DNA of 64,000 nt from CAYTPI01 sp964439625. GTDB lineage: Bacteria > Chloroflexota > Anaerolineae > Aggregatilineales > UBA3940. The translations under genes and the position numbers were made by a program. Positions within the stretch are counted from its first letter, which is position 1; the number at the start of each line of letters is the position of its first letter. The DNA lies in assembly GCA_964439625.1 (NCBI GenBank), contig CAYTPI010000005.1, positions 62,001-126,000 of the forward strand, written 5' to 3'. This document shows, piece by piece, positions 44,201-53,572 of this stretch. The notes under the pieces were generated by a model that saw nothing but the letters and a program-made list of their open reading frames with translations, did not search any database and was not told the origin of the DNA.

Positions 44201-46624
44201 TTACTGTTGTGTATACAGTGCTTGGTAGGCTTCGAAGTGCTCGTAAATTCGGGTGACGTACAATTGAGGCTCACGAATTGAGATCACTTCTACGAACACG
44301 TCTGGGTCACCTGCGGCTTGCTGCTGCCATTGCGCAGAATTCCCGGGCCCGGCGTTATAGGCAGCTAAAACCGCAAAAGGGTCACCGTTCATCCGGTTGA
44401 ATTCTTCAGCAAGCAGCCACGTGCCAAAACTAACGCTTATAAATGGGCGGCTTAAATCCGTTACATCGTAATCCGGCCAGTTTAGCCGGTTGGCGATGTC
44501 GGCACCTGTTGGCGGCCAAATTTGCATTAGCCCCTGCGCGCTGGCTGGTGAGACGGCAAATCCTTCATACAAACTCTCTTGCCAGATCAGGGCATGTACA
44601 AAAAGAGGGTCAAGCCCATACTGTTGTGATGCTGGCAGCACCAAGTCAGAAAAATACAACGGATAGCGCAACCGAGCAATAAATTCTGGGCCTGCCAACG
44701 GATCAATATCGGCCGCTTCGTGGACGCTGCGAGCAGCTAGGATCGATGAACGATACAAGCCGATATCCCGGAAGTAAATCGACAGTTGATAACTGGCCAG
44801 TGGGTCAGACGAATATGTTGTGCGCATCTCCTCGAAGTTGGCCCGTGCATCAAAGATCAGACCAAGCTCCCACAATTCCTGACCTCTGATGATTCTTGGG
44901 TCATTGGCGAGTTCTGGTGGCAAGCTGGTTGCCAACGGCGGTGTTGAGGTTAATCCAAATCGTTCGATCAGCCATTGCTCCGCCTCTGCTTGGCCTTCAT
45001 TACTATCCAGCGGAGCTGTGTACACACCCTCCAGTGTGAAGGGGGGGGTTTCTGCGAGTAAATCCTCAGCTCGCGCGGCAGCAAAGGTTGATGCACTGCC
45101 CGAAGTTAACACGGCCTGGTAGGCTGCCGCCGCCTCTGTGCTTAAGGCTTGGGCTTGCAGTGCTTTGCCTAGCCACAGATACGCATCTTGAACGCGGCCT
45201 GAGCCTGGCAGGGTCGCAACTTGGTTAAACACAGACGCCGCTAATTCGAAATTGCCACTTTGATAGGCCGTCAAACCTAACTGATATAATCCCTCTGCTC
45301 CGCGTGCATCTTCCGAATAGTCGCCGGTGATCTGTGTGAAATAGTCAATTGCCCGCTCTGTCTGCCCGAGATTGTTTGCCAATAAACCGGCCTGATACAA
45401 TGCTGATGAAGCCTGCGGAGTAGAGGGATAATTGAGCACAAATGTCTCAAATGTCTCAAATGCCCCATCTGGGTTACCCAGCGATGCCTGAATATCAGCG
45501 GTCTCTAACCAGGCATCGCCATAAATGGTTCCATCTTCAGGGCTAAATCGCTCAATAACCGCTTGAAGTTCGCTCAGTGCCGCCTGGGTATTGCCCAACT
45601 CACGGTAGGCATAAGCAATGTATAGATGCGCATCAGGTGGATAGTCAATTGGTTCAGCAGCGATGTAGCTGTAGAACGCATCAATTGCTCCCGCATATAA
45701 TCCCTGATTGTAATCGACTAATCCTCGTTGGTAGGGGCTGACAGGGATGCCTGCATCCAATAACAGCAGCAGTGCATCTAGCGCTTCGGCATTATTGGGG
45801 TAATTCTCAAAGACGATAGTCAGTTGTTCATATGCTTCTTCGTTTTGCCCTGCCTCAAACAGACTTTGTGCTATCGCGTACTCGATCCGCCCACGGTAAA
45901 GTGTGTTCTGTGCAAACTCTAAAATGGCCCGATATTCCTCTATGGCACGCTGTGGGTTGCCTTGCTGGCGGTACAGTAAGGCTACCTGCTCCCGTAATTG
46001 GGCATTGCCAGAACGGTAGCGTGGGGCTTCTGTTGCGAACGCATAAGCAGTAAACGCTTCACTGATTGACCCGGCTGCATAATGAGCGTTCCCGATGCGT
46101 TCATGGACATAAGAGTCGATAATGCCAGGACGTAAACTGAGGTAGGTTTGATAATCTGTGATTGCACCACTGTAGTCGCCAAGGCCGCGCTTGGCCTCAC
46201 CTCTGAGGAAATAAGCTTGTGGGGTAGTATTTGGGTTTGCTGTTGACAGCAATGTATCCAGTGTTTGCTGGGCCTCCCCGAAACGGTCTTGCGCTAAGTA
46301 CGCTTCGGCTGTACCTGTATATGCTCTACGAACATCCTCGGCAGCAGAGTCCGGAGCAGAAAGTACTGCTGTGTAGCCTGCAATTGCTGTCTCCCAATCC
46401 CCATTGATTAATGCCCGATCTGCTAATTCCACCGGACTCGGTGGCTCCGGCACAATCCCAATCTCCTCCGTCGCTAGTACGGGCTCTGCTGCGTCGGTCG
46501 GGTTGCCGTCGAGTTGAGGTACATTTGGATCTGTGCCATCAAGATTGGTGTTGGGGGGTGGGGCATTCTGGCAACTGCTTAATACCAAGACTGCAACGAT
46601 GATAATAATCGAGATTTTCTTCAT
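44201..46624 (-). CDS. Lipoprotein lytic transglycosylase with TPR repeats
   Basis: 807 residues. A lipoprotein signal peptide ends in the lipobox LSSC (Cys18). About 60-600 is a series of TPR-type helical hairpins, for example ALINGDWETAIAGYTAVL, GDYSGAITDYQTYLSL and QSGNFELAASVFNQV. The C-terminal SLT domain has the catalytic Glu683 in IWQESLYEG, then SPASAQGLMQIWPPTG and AVLAAYNAGPGN. It should cleave peptidoglycan at the outer face of the membrane, with the TPR solenoid binding a partner or substrate. Domain order matches Slt70-like enzymes, but the TPR part differs. Confidence 0.88.
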   Translation of the reverse strand: MKKISIIIIVAVLVLSSCQNAPPPNTNLDGTDPNVPQLDGNPTDAAEPVLATEEIGIVPEPPSPVELADRALINGDWETAIAGYTAVLSAPDSAAEDVRRAYTGTAEAYLAQDRFGEAQQTLDTLLSTANPNTTPQAYFLRGEAKRGLGDYSGAITDYQTYLSLRPGIIDSYVHERIGNAHYAAGSISEAFTAYAFATEAPRYRSGNAQLREQVALLYRQQGNPQRAIEEYRAILEFAQNTLYRGRIEYAIAQSLFEAGQNEEAYEQLTIVFENYPNNAEALDALLLLLDAGIPVSPYQRGLVDYNQGLYAGAIDAFYSYIAAEPIDYPPDAHLYIAYAYRELGNTQAALSELQAVIERFSPEDGTIYGDAWLETADIQASLGNPDGAFETFETFVLNYPSTPQASSALYQAGLLANNLGQTERAIDYFTQITGDYSEDARGAEGLYQLGLTAYQSGNFELAASVFNQVATLPGSGRVQDAYLWLGKALQAQALSTEAAAAYQAVLTSGSASTFAAARAEDLLAETPPFTLEGVYTAPLDSNEGQAEAEQWLIERFGLTSTPPLATSLPPELANDPRIIRGQELWELGLIFDARANFEEMRTTYSSDPLASYQLSIYFRDIGLYRSSILAARSVHEAADIDPLAGPEFIARLRYPLYFSDLVLPASQQYGLDPLFVHALIWQESLYEGFAVSPASAQGLMQIWPPTGADIANRLNWPDYDVTDLSRPFISVSFGTWLLAEEFNRMNGDPFAVLAAYNAGPGNSAQWQQQAAGDPDVFVEVISIREPQLYVTRIYEHFEAYQALYTQQ

Positions 46625-46698
46625 GTAAGGTAGTCTGCTGGTGTAGATTAACTAGCTGAGGTGTGATTTTAGCGCATCCAGCTTGACTATGCTTTCAA

Positions 46699-47151
46699 CT
46701 AGAGTGCCAACTCAGTCTTAAGCTGCGTAGCAAACTGCCTCAGTCTGCTAAGGTCGGTAGTGTAGCGCAGCCCTTGATAGGCTAGATCGCTGGTTCCATC
46801 AAGTTCGGCTGCCATATCTAGCCAAATAATGATGCGGTATTGTTGATCAGATAGTGGACTGAGCCACAGTTCGAAGCTTGGTACAATCGGTACAAATGTT
46901 AACGAACTCTTTGCCTGTTGCGCTGCCAACGTACTAACCTCACCCTGAAGGCGAAGCAGTTCGCGCTTTGGGAGAGAATTACGTCTACTAGACATACGAA
47001 CGAGATTAGCCTCCGCGTCGTGTACCATGGTGACTTTGGTTGTACATACAACCCAGTCTGATTTATTAGGAGTTGATTGTAGTGTGAGTTCAAACTCAAC
47101 AGGACGTTGGTCACTCTGCTTCCACGGGGTCGTGCATTCTAAAAGCGCCAA
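46699..47151 (-). CDS. Small soluble protein of unknown function
   Basis: 150 residues from TTG 47151, behind GAGGA overlapping the end of the response regulator gene. Mostly beta pattern in the first 50 residues (VEFELTLQSTP, DWVVCTTKVTMVHDAEANLV), then a short basic helix (RRNSLPKRELLRLQGEVSTL), then FELWLSPLSDQQYRIIIWLDM and a final helix. This resembles small immunity- or YxiF-type beta proteins only vaguely, so I give no family. Tight spacing shows that it is cotranscribed with the response regulator. Confidence 0.7.
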   Translation of the reverse strand: MALLECTTPWKQSDQRPVEFELTLQSTPNKSDWVVCTTKVTMVHDAEANLVRMSSRRNSLPKRELLRLQGEVSTLAAQQAKSSLTFVPIVPSFELWLSPLSDQQYRIIIWLDMAAELDGTSDLAYQGLRYTTDLSRLRQFATQLKTELAL

Positions 47152-47152
47152 A

Positions 47153-47530
47153 TTATTCCTCGTCTACATCCAGCACATCACGTATCTTAGTGATAAGATC
47201 ATGGTGCAAAATTGGTTTAGAAAGATAGTCATTAGCACCAGCGGATAATCCCGCTTCGACTGACGCAGCATCCCCACGGGCCGATAGTATAATGACTGGA
47301 ATGTCTGTCGTCTCTGACTCTGAGCGCACTTTGCGACATAAATCGATACCATTCATACCCGGCATCATAACATCCATGATAATCAAGTCTGGGGAGGACG
47401 ACTTAAGGACATCCATTGCGGTAAAGGCGTCTTGCGCTTTAATTACATCAAAGCCGCCCCGTTCCAACATAATGCCTATTAAAGTTAGTGCTCCAATCTC
47501 ATCATCAACTACCAGAACTTGCTTACTCAT
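47153..47530 (-). CDS. Response regulator, receiver domain only
   Basis: 125 residues with Asp9-Asp10 in LVVDDE, phosphoacceptor Asp53 in IIMDVMMPGMNG, the switch residue in IILSARGD and Lys in YLSKPILH. No output domain follows. The sequence is of the CheY/PleD-receiver type. AAGGAG lies about 12 bases before the ATG. The small unknown protein downstream begins one base after its stop. No kinase gene is in the window. Confidence 0.92.
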   Translation of the reverse strand: MSKQVLVVDDEIGALTLIGIMLERGGFDVIKAQDAFTAMDVLKSSSPDLIIMDVMMPGMNGIDLCRKVRSESETTDIPVIILSARGDAASVEAGLSAGANDYLSKPILHHDLITKIRDVLDVDEE

Positions 47531-47609
47531 CGTATAGTGGGTCTCCTTGAATGCTATCTAGTGCGGGAACACAGCATTGCATGTTGGTGGGATAGTGACA
47601 ATATACAGC

Positions 47610-47615
47610 ATTATA
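47610..47615 (-). promoter_or_regulatory. -10 element upstream of the minus-strand response regulator
   Basis: A perfect TATAAT on the minus strand about 80 bases before the start codon at 47530. I see no good -35 at 16-18 bases, so this is tentative. Confidence 0.3.
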
Positions 47616-47668
47616 GCCTATCAATCCATTCTTTTCCTAACCTTGAAGCCAAAAAAACAGCTCGGCAG

Positions 47669-47697
47669 TGTTGTGTGTTAGAGAATGACAGTATAAT
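47669..47697 (+). promoter_or_regulatory. Candidate promoter of the first PPC lipoprotein gene
   Basis: A perfect TATAAT at 47692-47697. TGTTGT at 47669-47674 (17 bases upstream) or TTGTGT at 47671-47676 (15 bases) could serve as -35. Transcription would begin near 47704, which fits the ATG at 47740 better than the one at 47710. Confidence 0.45.
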
Positions 47698-47739
47698 AAG
47701 AAGCACTCAATGACCCGTGCTCAGGACAAGGACATTAGG

Positions 47740-49326
47740 ATGCGCCCAAAGCATCTTTCAGCTTTTATACTACTGGCTGCCTCAACCGCGCTTGCTGGTT
47801 GTGGAGGTGGGGCAAATGATCAATCTGTACTGCCAGTGGCAACAGATAGTCCGTCCCTCGCTCAAGATATGCCACAAGCGACACCTCTTCCAGATAGCAA
47901 CCAGCCTGAGCCATCAATAGTCGAAGATGTAGCAGAGCCGACTGACGCGACACCAACCGCCGTTCCGTCTGCATCCGTGGGCGATGCAATCGTGATGGAA
48001 CAAATCACAGTTGGAGAGGGGCAAGTGGGCATTTCTTCTTTCAGCAGCCCAGCCGACCAAGTCATCCAAGTAGAAGCTGTGTCTATCAGCGGTGAAGGTG
48101 CTTTTGAAATCAGCGTTCGTGATCGATTCGGTAGTCTGCTTGCCTCTATTGCTCCCGAGCCACTGCAATCATCTGTGTTACTTAGTGAACTACGCCTACC
48201 GTATGATGGCAACTATGATATCCTCGTGTATTCACCTGAGGCTGTCCAAACAGTTGAGGTGACTGTGTTAGTATTAGATGGAGCCACTTCCAGCGGAACG
48301 CTGTCTAATTTGGGCGACAGCATCGACGCTGCAATGACGGAAATTAATCAACATCATGTGTATAATTTGTCACTTACTGAAGCTGATATTATCAGTTTGG
48401 GTGCCTTCGCCGTTGATTCCGAGCCGCTCACCCGTGACCTTGACCTACAGCTAACATTATTTGGGCCAGATGGTGCGCTTGTTACTTTCGTAGATGATGT
48501 CGTTCCGGCAACAGATTTGAATGCCGTACTGAACGGACTTGTGGTTCCTAGCTCAGGTGAATACATTGTCGTCGTTTCAAATGTGGAAGGGACTGTTGGT
48601 GAGTACCAACTGAGACTACGCTCTGATACAGACGCTATTGCAGAGGACCCTCCTGATGTTGTGTACAACGCTGAATATGAAGTTCAGTTTACGGATGGTG
48701 ATAGTCTTGTCGCTGAATTTGACGGCACTATTGGTGATGTGCTGCAAATTGCTGTGACAGATGTCGCCTTTGCTCTTGATGTGTCCATCTTCTTGTATAA
48801 CCCTGCCGGACAGGCGATTGCCTTTGCATCTAACGAAGGCGTAGCACGTTCTGAGACGATTTCTGAGGTACAGCTACCTTCCACGGGGCGATACGAATTG
48901 GAAATCATTCCGATAGGGAACGGAACAGCCACTTTTACATTGCTGCCGTTGACTGTCGAAGAGCTAACCGGTGGTGGTGTCTTTGCTGATGAAGCGGACG
49001 GCAACCGCTTAGGCGAGTTTGAGGCTGACTCGGTGTTTCACATGTACCAGTTCAATGCAACCGCAGGTGATGTGGTCAACATAGAGGTTATCAACAATAA
49101 TTCTGAATCAGTTGGCTTTTCAAACCAAGCTGGACTGGATATCGGCTTCGCTTTGCTCGCGCCAAACGGTGAGGAGATCGCCTTTGCTGACGACCTTGAC
49201 CCTGAGACGAATATCGACGCTGCCCTCAACGACTTTGTGTTGGATCAAACTGGGAGTTACATCATCGTCGTTTACTCTTTTGCTGGTGGTGAGGGTCGCT
49301 ACGAATTGACTTTCGCACGCAATTAG
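47740..49326 (+). CDS. Lipoprotein with four PPC-like beta repeats
   Basis: 528 residues from ATG 47740, with AAGGA upstream. An earlier in-frame ATG at 47710 would put ten polar residues before the signal peptide. The signal peptide ends at lipobox LAGC, followed by a Pro/Thr/Asp-rich linker. About four repeats of roughly 110 residues follow, each with a line such as DLQLTLFGPDGALVTFVDD and a closing SGEYIVVVSNVEGTVGEYQL. This is the bacterial pre-peptidase C-terminal (PPC) pattern. No enzyme domain is present. It is probably a surface-displayed binding or structural protein. It has its own promoter and terminator and is a paralogue of the next gene. Confidence 0.8.
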   Translation: MRPKHLSAFILLAASTALAGCGGGANDQSVLPVATDSPSLAQDMPQATPLPDSNQPEPSIVEDVAEPTDATPTAVPSASVGDAIVMEQITVGEGQVGISSFSSPADQVIQVEAVSISGEGAFEISVRDRFGSLLASIAPEPLQSSVLLSELRLPYDGNYDILVYSPEAVQTVEVTVLVLDGATSSGTLSNLGDSIDAAMTEINQHHVYNLSLTEADIISLGAFAVDSEPLTRDLDLQLTLFGPDGALVTFVDDVVPATDLNAVLNGLVVPSSGEYIVVVSNVEGTVGEYQLRLRSDTDAIAEDPPDVVYNAEYEVQFTDGDSLVAEFDGTIGDVLQIAVTDVAFALDVSIFLYNPAGQAIAFASNEGVARSETISEVQLPSTGRYELEIIPIGNGTATFTLLPLTVEELTGGGVFADEADGNRLGEFEADSVFHMYQFNATAGDVVNIEVINNNSESVGFSNQAGLDIGFALLAPNGEEIAFADDLDPETNIDAALNDFVLDQTGSYIIVVYSFAGGEGRYELTFARN

Positions 49327-49349
49327 GTCTCTGTAAAGTTGTTTTTTAG

Positions 49350-49379
49350 GCAGGCCTCTTGAATGACGGCCTGCTTTTT
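49350..49379 (+). terminator. Intrinsic terminator between the two PPC lipoprotein genes
   Basis: GCAGGCC (49350-49356) pairs with GGCCTGC (49368-49374), followed by TTTTT. A standard strong terminator that separates the two paralogues. Confidence 0.8.
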
Positions 49380-49402
49380 GTTGTCCGGAAAAGATCATCT
49401 GA

Positions 49403-50896
49403 ATGGCACCGTATTCATCTAAATTTCAGGCTCTCTTTCTTCTCTTATTCATCTTAATCGTGTCAGGTTGCCGCCGAGCCGAGCAAGAAAACATCAGCAC
49501 GCCTACCCCGTGGCCTACCCTTGAGCCCATAATAACTGTCGAGCAATCGACTGCCGCCTCCGTTGTAGAGACGGGCCCAACTTTGCAAGAGAAATTCCGT
49601 GTTGGCTTAGTTGAAGGGGTTTCTGCCGTTTACCCCCTACGCGGAGAAGTTGACACCCCTATTCGTATCGAAGTGATTGTGCTTGAAGGTGAGCCTGACC
49701 CAACGATATCAATCAATAACGAAGCCGGTGATCGGCTGGCGCTGGTTAACACAGGGACGATCGCCCAACCCGAAGTTGTAGGGCAGTTTGTTTTCCCTGC
49801 TGACGGATATTATGAATTGGCAATTGATAGTATCCGTGGCGTTGGGCAGGTCGGTGTATCAGTCTATCAATTAGATGCCGCCCGCGTAGAAAACGACGGA
49901 CGCTTCTCAGCGCTTGATCAGCAGTTGACTGGACGGCTCGAGCACCCAACCAGTTTCCACATCTATAATGTGCCGCTTGAGCGTGGTCAACGTGTCAATG
50001 TTGGGGCGATTGCCATTACCGAGGGGCTAGACTTGCTGTTCGATCTGTACGACCCTGATGGTTTTTTGGTAGCTGCCCGCGACGATAATGATGATATTAA
50101 TCCGTATTTGTGGAACTATATGCCCTCAAAAACTGGCGATTTCACACTTGTATTAACTAACTTCAGCGAAGCCACCGGTGACTATCGTGTTGAGTTGTCG
50201 GCTGCAGAGCCTGCTGGTGAGGTCGTTCTTGGTACGCGGGCTGAAATTGATGTGACTGGAGAGCCACGACGCAGCACGTGGTTAACGCTTAGCGCACGAG
50301 CTCATGATGCTGTCACGATTGAAGCCCGACCTCTTGATTCTCAGATGGATATGGCACTTGCCGTGTTTGACCCCTACGGGAACCGCATCGTAGCTACTAA
50401 CCTGACGGGTATCGATGGTGAAGAGCAGTTGACCCTAGTTCAATTTGGATACAATGGCTCGTATCAAATTGAATTGACTCCTTTGGGTGCGTCTGGACGT
50501 GTGGAATATCTTGTTCGCGCTGTTCGTGAGGCTGATCTATCTGTTGGTGGGCGCGTTGCACCTGGTCGTCAAACTAATGAGGGTGATATCGATGGCCCTG
50601 GCACTGCTATTAGTTACTCGTTTAGTGCAGCCAGTGGTGACCTAGTCGGGATTGATGCTCAGGCTGTGATTGATACGGGCTTAGACCTAGCCTTTGATCT
50701 TTACAGTCCGCAAGGTGATCTTATTGCGATGAGAGACGATGTCATCGGCTTAAATCCGTTGATCGACCGCATCGAGTTGTTGCAGAGTGGAACCTATGTG
50801 CTTGTCTTGCGAAACACAGCGGGGAACGTAGGCCCTTATGAGCTGATCATTTCCAGTCGAGATGCTCCTGAGGCAGCACCCAGCAACCCAGAGTGA
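49403..50896 (+). CDS. Second lipoprotein with PPC-like beta repeats
   Basis: 497 residues from ATG 49403. The signal peptide ends at lipobox VSGC (Cys23), then a Thr/Pro linker. About four PPC-like repeats follow: DLLFDLYDPDGFLVAARDD with SKTGDFTLVLTNFSEATGDY, and near the end DLAFDLYSPQGDLIAMRDD with QSGTYVLVLRNTAGNVGPY. The arrangement parallels the preceding gene, which points to an old duplication. No catalytic domain is visible. It presumably sits on the outer face of the membrane. The terminator upstream implies its own promoter, which would have to lie in a space of about 20 bases or inside the previous gene. Confidence 0.8.
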   Translation: MAPYSSKFQALFLLLFILIVSGCRRAEQENISTPTPWPTLEPIITVEQSTAASVVETGPTLQEKFRVGLVEGVSAVYPLRGEVDTPIRIEVIVLEGEPDPTISINNEAGDRLALVNTGTIAQPEVVGQFVFPADGYYELAIDSIRGVGQVGVSVYQLDAARVENDGRFSALDQQLTGRLEHPTSFHIYNVPLERGQRVNVGAIAITEGLDLLFDLYDPDGFLVAARDDNDDINPYLWNYMPSKTGDFTLVLTNFSEATGDYRVELSAAEPAGEVVLGTRAEIDVTGEPRRSTWLTLSARAHDAVTIEARPLDSQMDMALAVFDPYGNRIVATNLTGIDGEEQLTLVQFGYNGSYQIELTPLGASGRVEYLVRAVREADLSVGGRVAPGRQTNEGDIDGPGTAISYSFSAASGDLVGIDAQAVIDTGLDLAFDLYSPQGDLIAMRDDVIGLNPLIDRIELLQSGTYVLVLRNTAGNVGPYELIISSRDAPEAAPSNPE

Positions 50897-50930
50897 TAAT
50901 AATCAAAAGAGAGACTGTACAGCCTCTCTT
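50897..50930 (-). terminator. Terminator between convergent genes, acting on rplY
   Basis: AAGAGAG (50907-50913) pairs with CTCTCTT (50924-50930). On the minus strand it is followed by TTTTGATTATT. The plus-strand tail is poor in T, so it mainly serves the minus-strand L25 gene. Confidence 0.55.
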
Positions 50931-50953
50931 GAAATAACGTCTCTTTGTGATCT

Positions 50954-51610
50954 TTATTCTTCTTCTTCGGACTTCTCGCGGATGACCTCCGGTTCAGTTG
51001 GGGCGGTACCCAATAACAAGGTGTCTTCCTCTTCCTCTGCTTCTTCCAATTCTTGTTGTGCGTAGTCAACCTTAACAACAAGCTCGTCGCCTGCCGTAAT
51101 TGCCTCAAAACCTTCAGGTAGGGTAAGGTCTTCAACTAAGTATTGGTTGCCGATTTTCTCTAAACCTGAGATGTCAACGATGATTTCGTCAACCAGGTTT
51201 CCGGGAAGTGTTTCAACTTCGAGTGAAGTCAATAGTTGTAAGAAGGTGGCTTCACCATTTGCGATTATATCTGGCTCACCGACAATCGTAATCGGAATTT
51301 CTGTCCGCAATAGGCGATCCATCGCAATCCGATAGAAGTCAATGTGCAGCACATTATCGCGGATGCGGTCTCGCTGTACATCACGCACAAGCGCTGGTAT
51401 AGTTTTATCTTCTAGCTGAACATCAATGACGTTCGTACCCCCCGCCTCAATCAGCACAGCGCGCAGCTCCCGCTGCTCAACGGTAATCGGAAGCGAATCG
51501 AATTCTGGTCCGTAAATAACCCCTGGAATTTGACCTTCACGCCGAAGTTGCTTCACTTTTTTGCCCAGTATTTCGCGCGTGCTGGCATTCAATACGATGT
51601 TGTTTGGCAT
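50954..51610 (-). CDS. rplY: 50S ribosomal protein L25, CTC form
   Basis: 218 residues from ATG 51610, with AAGGAG upstream. The N-terminal L25 domain (about 1-95) has LNASTREILGKKVKQLRREG, GVIYGPEFDS and HIDFYRI. The C-terminal TL5/CTC domain (about 100-190) has IPITIVGEPDI and GNLVDEIIVDISGLEKIGN. The end is a very acidic tail (EELEEAEEEEDT region). L25 binds 5S rRNA, and the two-domain form is usual outside the gamma-proteobacteria. It is driven by a near-consensus promoter at 51723-51751. Confidence 0.95.
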   Translation of the reverse strand: MPNNIVLNASTREILGKKVKQLRREGQIPGVIYGPEFDSLPITVEQRELRAVLIEAGGTNVIDVQLEDKTIPALVRDVQRDRIRDNVLHIDFYRIAMDRLLRTEIPITIVGEPDIIANGEATFLQLLTSLEVETLPGNLVDEIIVDISGLEKIGNQYLVEDLTLPEGFEAITAGDELVVKVDYAQQELEEAEEEEDTLLLGTAPTEPEVIREKSEEEE

Positions 51611-51722
51611 ATGATTTAGATACTCCTTTGCCGTATGTTTAGCGCCTTAGAACCGGGCACTGCCACCCGGCAAGAAAATGGGCGCTCCCTCACTACAATA
51701 AGGCAGCGCACACTAGAATGCT

Positions 51723-51751
51723 ATTTTAGCGACTGAAGGAGCCTGCGTCAA
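51723..51751 (-). promoter_or_regulatory. Near-consensus promoter of rplY
   Basis: On the minus strand, TTGACG (51746-51751) and TAAAAT (51723-51728) with a 17-base spacer. The leader of about 105 bases between it and the start contains a GC-rich hairpin (CCGGG/CCCGG near 51653-51671). Confidence 0.7.
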
Positions 51752-51872
51752 AATGAGTCGTTAAGTAAGCGACTGCTTAGATGCTTGTGTATATAACAAC
51801 GCTGATCAACGAGTTGCATACTCTTAACGAGTAGCGCTAGACTGCACATTGAACCAGCACAAAAAGGCAATT

Positions 51873-52796
51873 ATGGATTTCGCACAACAAGTCTCAACAT
51901 TTACGACAGTATTCCTCGGGATTTTTATCGAGGCTGCCCCATTTCTACTAATAGGTTCCGTTGCCTCCGGACTGGTCGAGGTTTTTGTCAATCGCAATGA
52001 TCTCATCCGGTTAATTCCCAACAACCGAGTAACAGCAACATTGGTCGGCGGTGTCATGGGTTTCGCCTTTCCAGTTTGTGAATGTGGGGTGGTTCCGCTT
52101 ACACGTCGATTATTCCGCAAGGGGCTGCCAGTTTCTGCTGGTATCGCTTTTTTGCTCGCCGCGCCGATCCTGAACCCTATCGTACTGGCGTCTACTTTTG
52201 CCGCTTATGGTTGGGGCCCTGTGTTATTGATGCGCTTTTTGATGGGTTTGATCGTTGCTTTTGGGGTCGGTTTGATTTTCTCGTTCAATGCAACACCTAC
52301 TAAGATGATGCGCGTTCAGGGCCTCGCACCGGTGATGGGTGGCGCACAAGATGTTCCGAATCCGCCGCTGCCGAGCATCTCCTTAGGGCAAAGTTTTGAA
52401 AGGTCGATGCGGGTTGCCAGCGATGAATTTTTTGACATGGGTCGCTATCTGATCCTTGGGTCAATGCTGGCTGCATTAATGCAAACGCTGGTACCACAGA
52501 GTACGCTAATAGCGCTCGGTTCTGGCCCCGTCAGGTCAGTCCTTTTGATGCAGACGCTTGGTTATGTACTTTCCGTATGCTCAACGGTCGATGCGTTCTT
52601 ATCATTGGCCTTCGTCGGAACCTTCACCACAGGTTCTATCTTAGCATTTTTGGTCTTTGGCCCGATGATCGACATTAAGTCAACCTTGATGTTTCTTGGC
52701 GTTTTCAAGACAAAGATTGTTGCCTATCTGATCATCTTGCCGTTTCTATTGACGTTTTTGTTGTCCGTGTTCATCAATTTGAATGTGAATTGGTAA
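51873..52796 (+). CDS. YraQ-family permease (DUF318)
   Basis: 307 residues from ATG 51873, with AAAAGG upstream. TTG 51849 would add eight residues. About eight membrane helices. The family motif PVCECGVVPLTRRL, followed by LAAPILNPIVLAST, and a second half with VCSTVDAFLSLAF and VFGPMIDIKS identify the YraQ permease group. Its substrate is not established. The Cys-x-Cys motif in the membrane suggests a metal or thiol substrate. It is the first gene of a four-gene operon with only a six-base gap to the next. Confidence 0.88.
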   Translation: MDFAQQVSTFTTVFLGIFIEAAPFLLIGSVASGLVEVFVNRNDLIRLIPNNRVTATLVGGVMGFAFPVCECGVVPLTRRLFRKGLPVSAGIAFLLAAPILNPIVLASTFAAYGWGPVLLMRFLMGLIVAFGVGLIFSFNATPTKMMRVQGLAPVMGGAQDVPNPPLPSISLGQSFERSMRVASDEFFDMGRYLILGSMLAALMQTLVPQSTLIALGSGPVRSVLLMQTLGYVLSVCSTVDAFLSLAFVGTFTTGSILAFLVFGPMIDIKSTLMFLGVFKTKIVAYLIILPFLLTFLLSVFINLNVNW

Positions 52797-52802
52797 ATTA
52801 TC

Positions 52803-53552
52803 ATGCGTTTTTCTATTCCACCCCGGCTAGCAAATCGCTTCAAAGCGCTTATTCTGGTTGGTTTGGCGATTTATTTCACGCAGAAATTTGTATCTGGTAC
52901 GCTCTACTACTACATTAGCCCGCGCTTTGGTTGGCTTACGATTCTTGCCATCATTCTCTTGATACTGCTCGCAGGTGCTTACAATTTTGTCGGTAAGTCG
53001 GATGCTGCTGATCATGATCATATGGCAGAGCATCAACATGGGCGTTTATCCTGGTTTGGCCTGATTGTGGTTGCGATGCCACTGTTTTTAGGTTTTGTTA
53101 TCCCATCTAGCCCCCTGAATGCTGATGCTGTGGCTACCCGAGGTATAACCACAAACTTGACCATAGCGGCTGAAGATGGTCAGCAGGTGTTGGGATTGGT
53201 GCCGTCTGAACGTAATGTGCTTGACTGGGTGCGTGCAATGAGCCTTAACCCTGACCCAAGTTCATTAAACGGACAAGAAGCTGATTTAGTTGGCTTTGTC
53301 TATCGTGATATTCAATTTGCGGATGACCAGATGATGGTAGCGCGTTTTACACTCTCTTGTTGTGTGGCAGATGCAACCGCAATAGGTGTTGTCGTAGAGG
53401 GTGAAGATGCCGCTGCTTTCGAGCAAGATACATGGGTGCAAGTAACGGGCACTTTTCAGGAAGGCACATTAGATGGTAACGCCATCCCTGTGCTGTTCGC
53501 TGACAGTATCCAACCAGTTGAGGCGCCAGCACAACCTTATCTTTATCAATAG
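52803..53552 (+). CDS. YcgQ-type membrane protein (DUF1980, TIGR03943 family)
   Basis: 249 residues. Two membrane helices at the N-terminus (about 14-31 and 39-58), then the His-rich loop DHDHMAEHQHG, a third helix, and an extracytoplasmic domain (about 105-249) ending with RFTLSCCVADATAIGVVV. This Cys-Cys motif and the pairing with a YraQ permease are the hallmarks of the DUF1980/YcgQ family. The His-rich loop looks metal-binding. The pair probably forms one transporter or membrane complex of unknown substrate. Confidence 0.88.
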   Translation: MRFSIPPRLANRFKALILVGLAIYFTQKFVSGTLYYYISPRFGWLTILAIILLILLAGAYNFVGKSDAADHDHMAEHQHGRLSWFGLIVVAMPLFLGFVIPSSPLNADAVATRGITTNLTIAAEDGQQVLGLVPSERNVLDWVRAMSLNPDPSSLNGQEADLVGFVYRDIQFADDQMMVARFTLSCCVADATAIGVVVEGEDAAAFEQDTWVQVTGTFQEGTLDGNAIPVLFADSIQPVEAPAQPYLYQ

Positions 53553-53572
53553 CTTAGACTAAAATATTCTTT

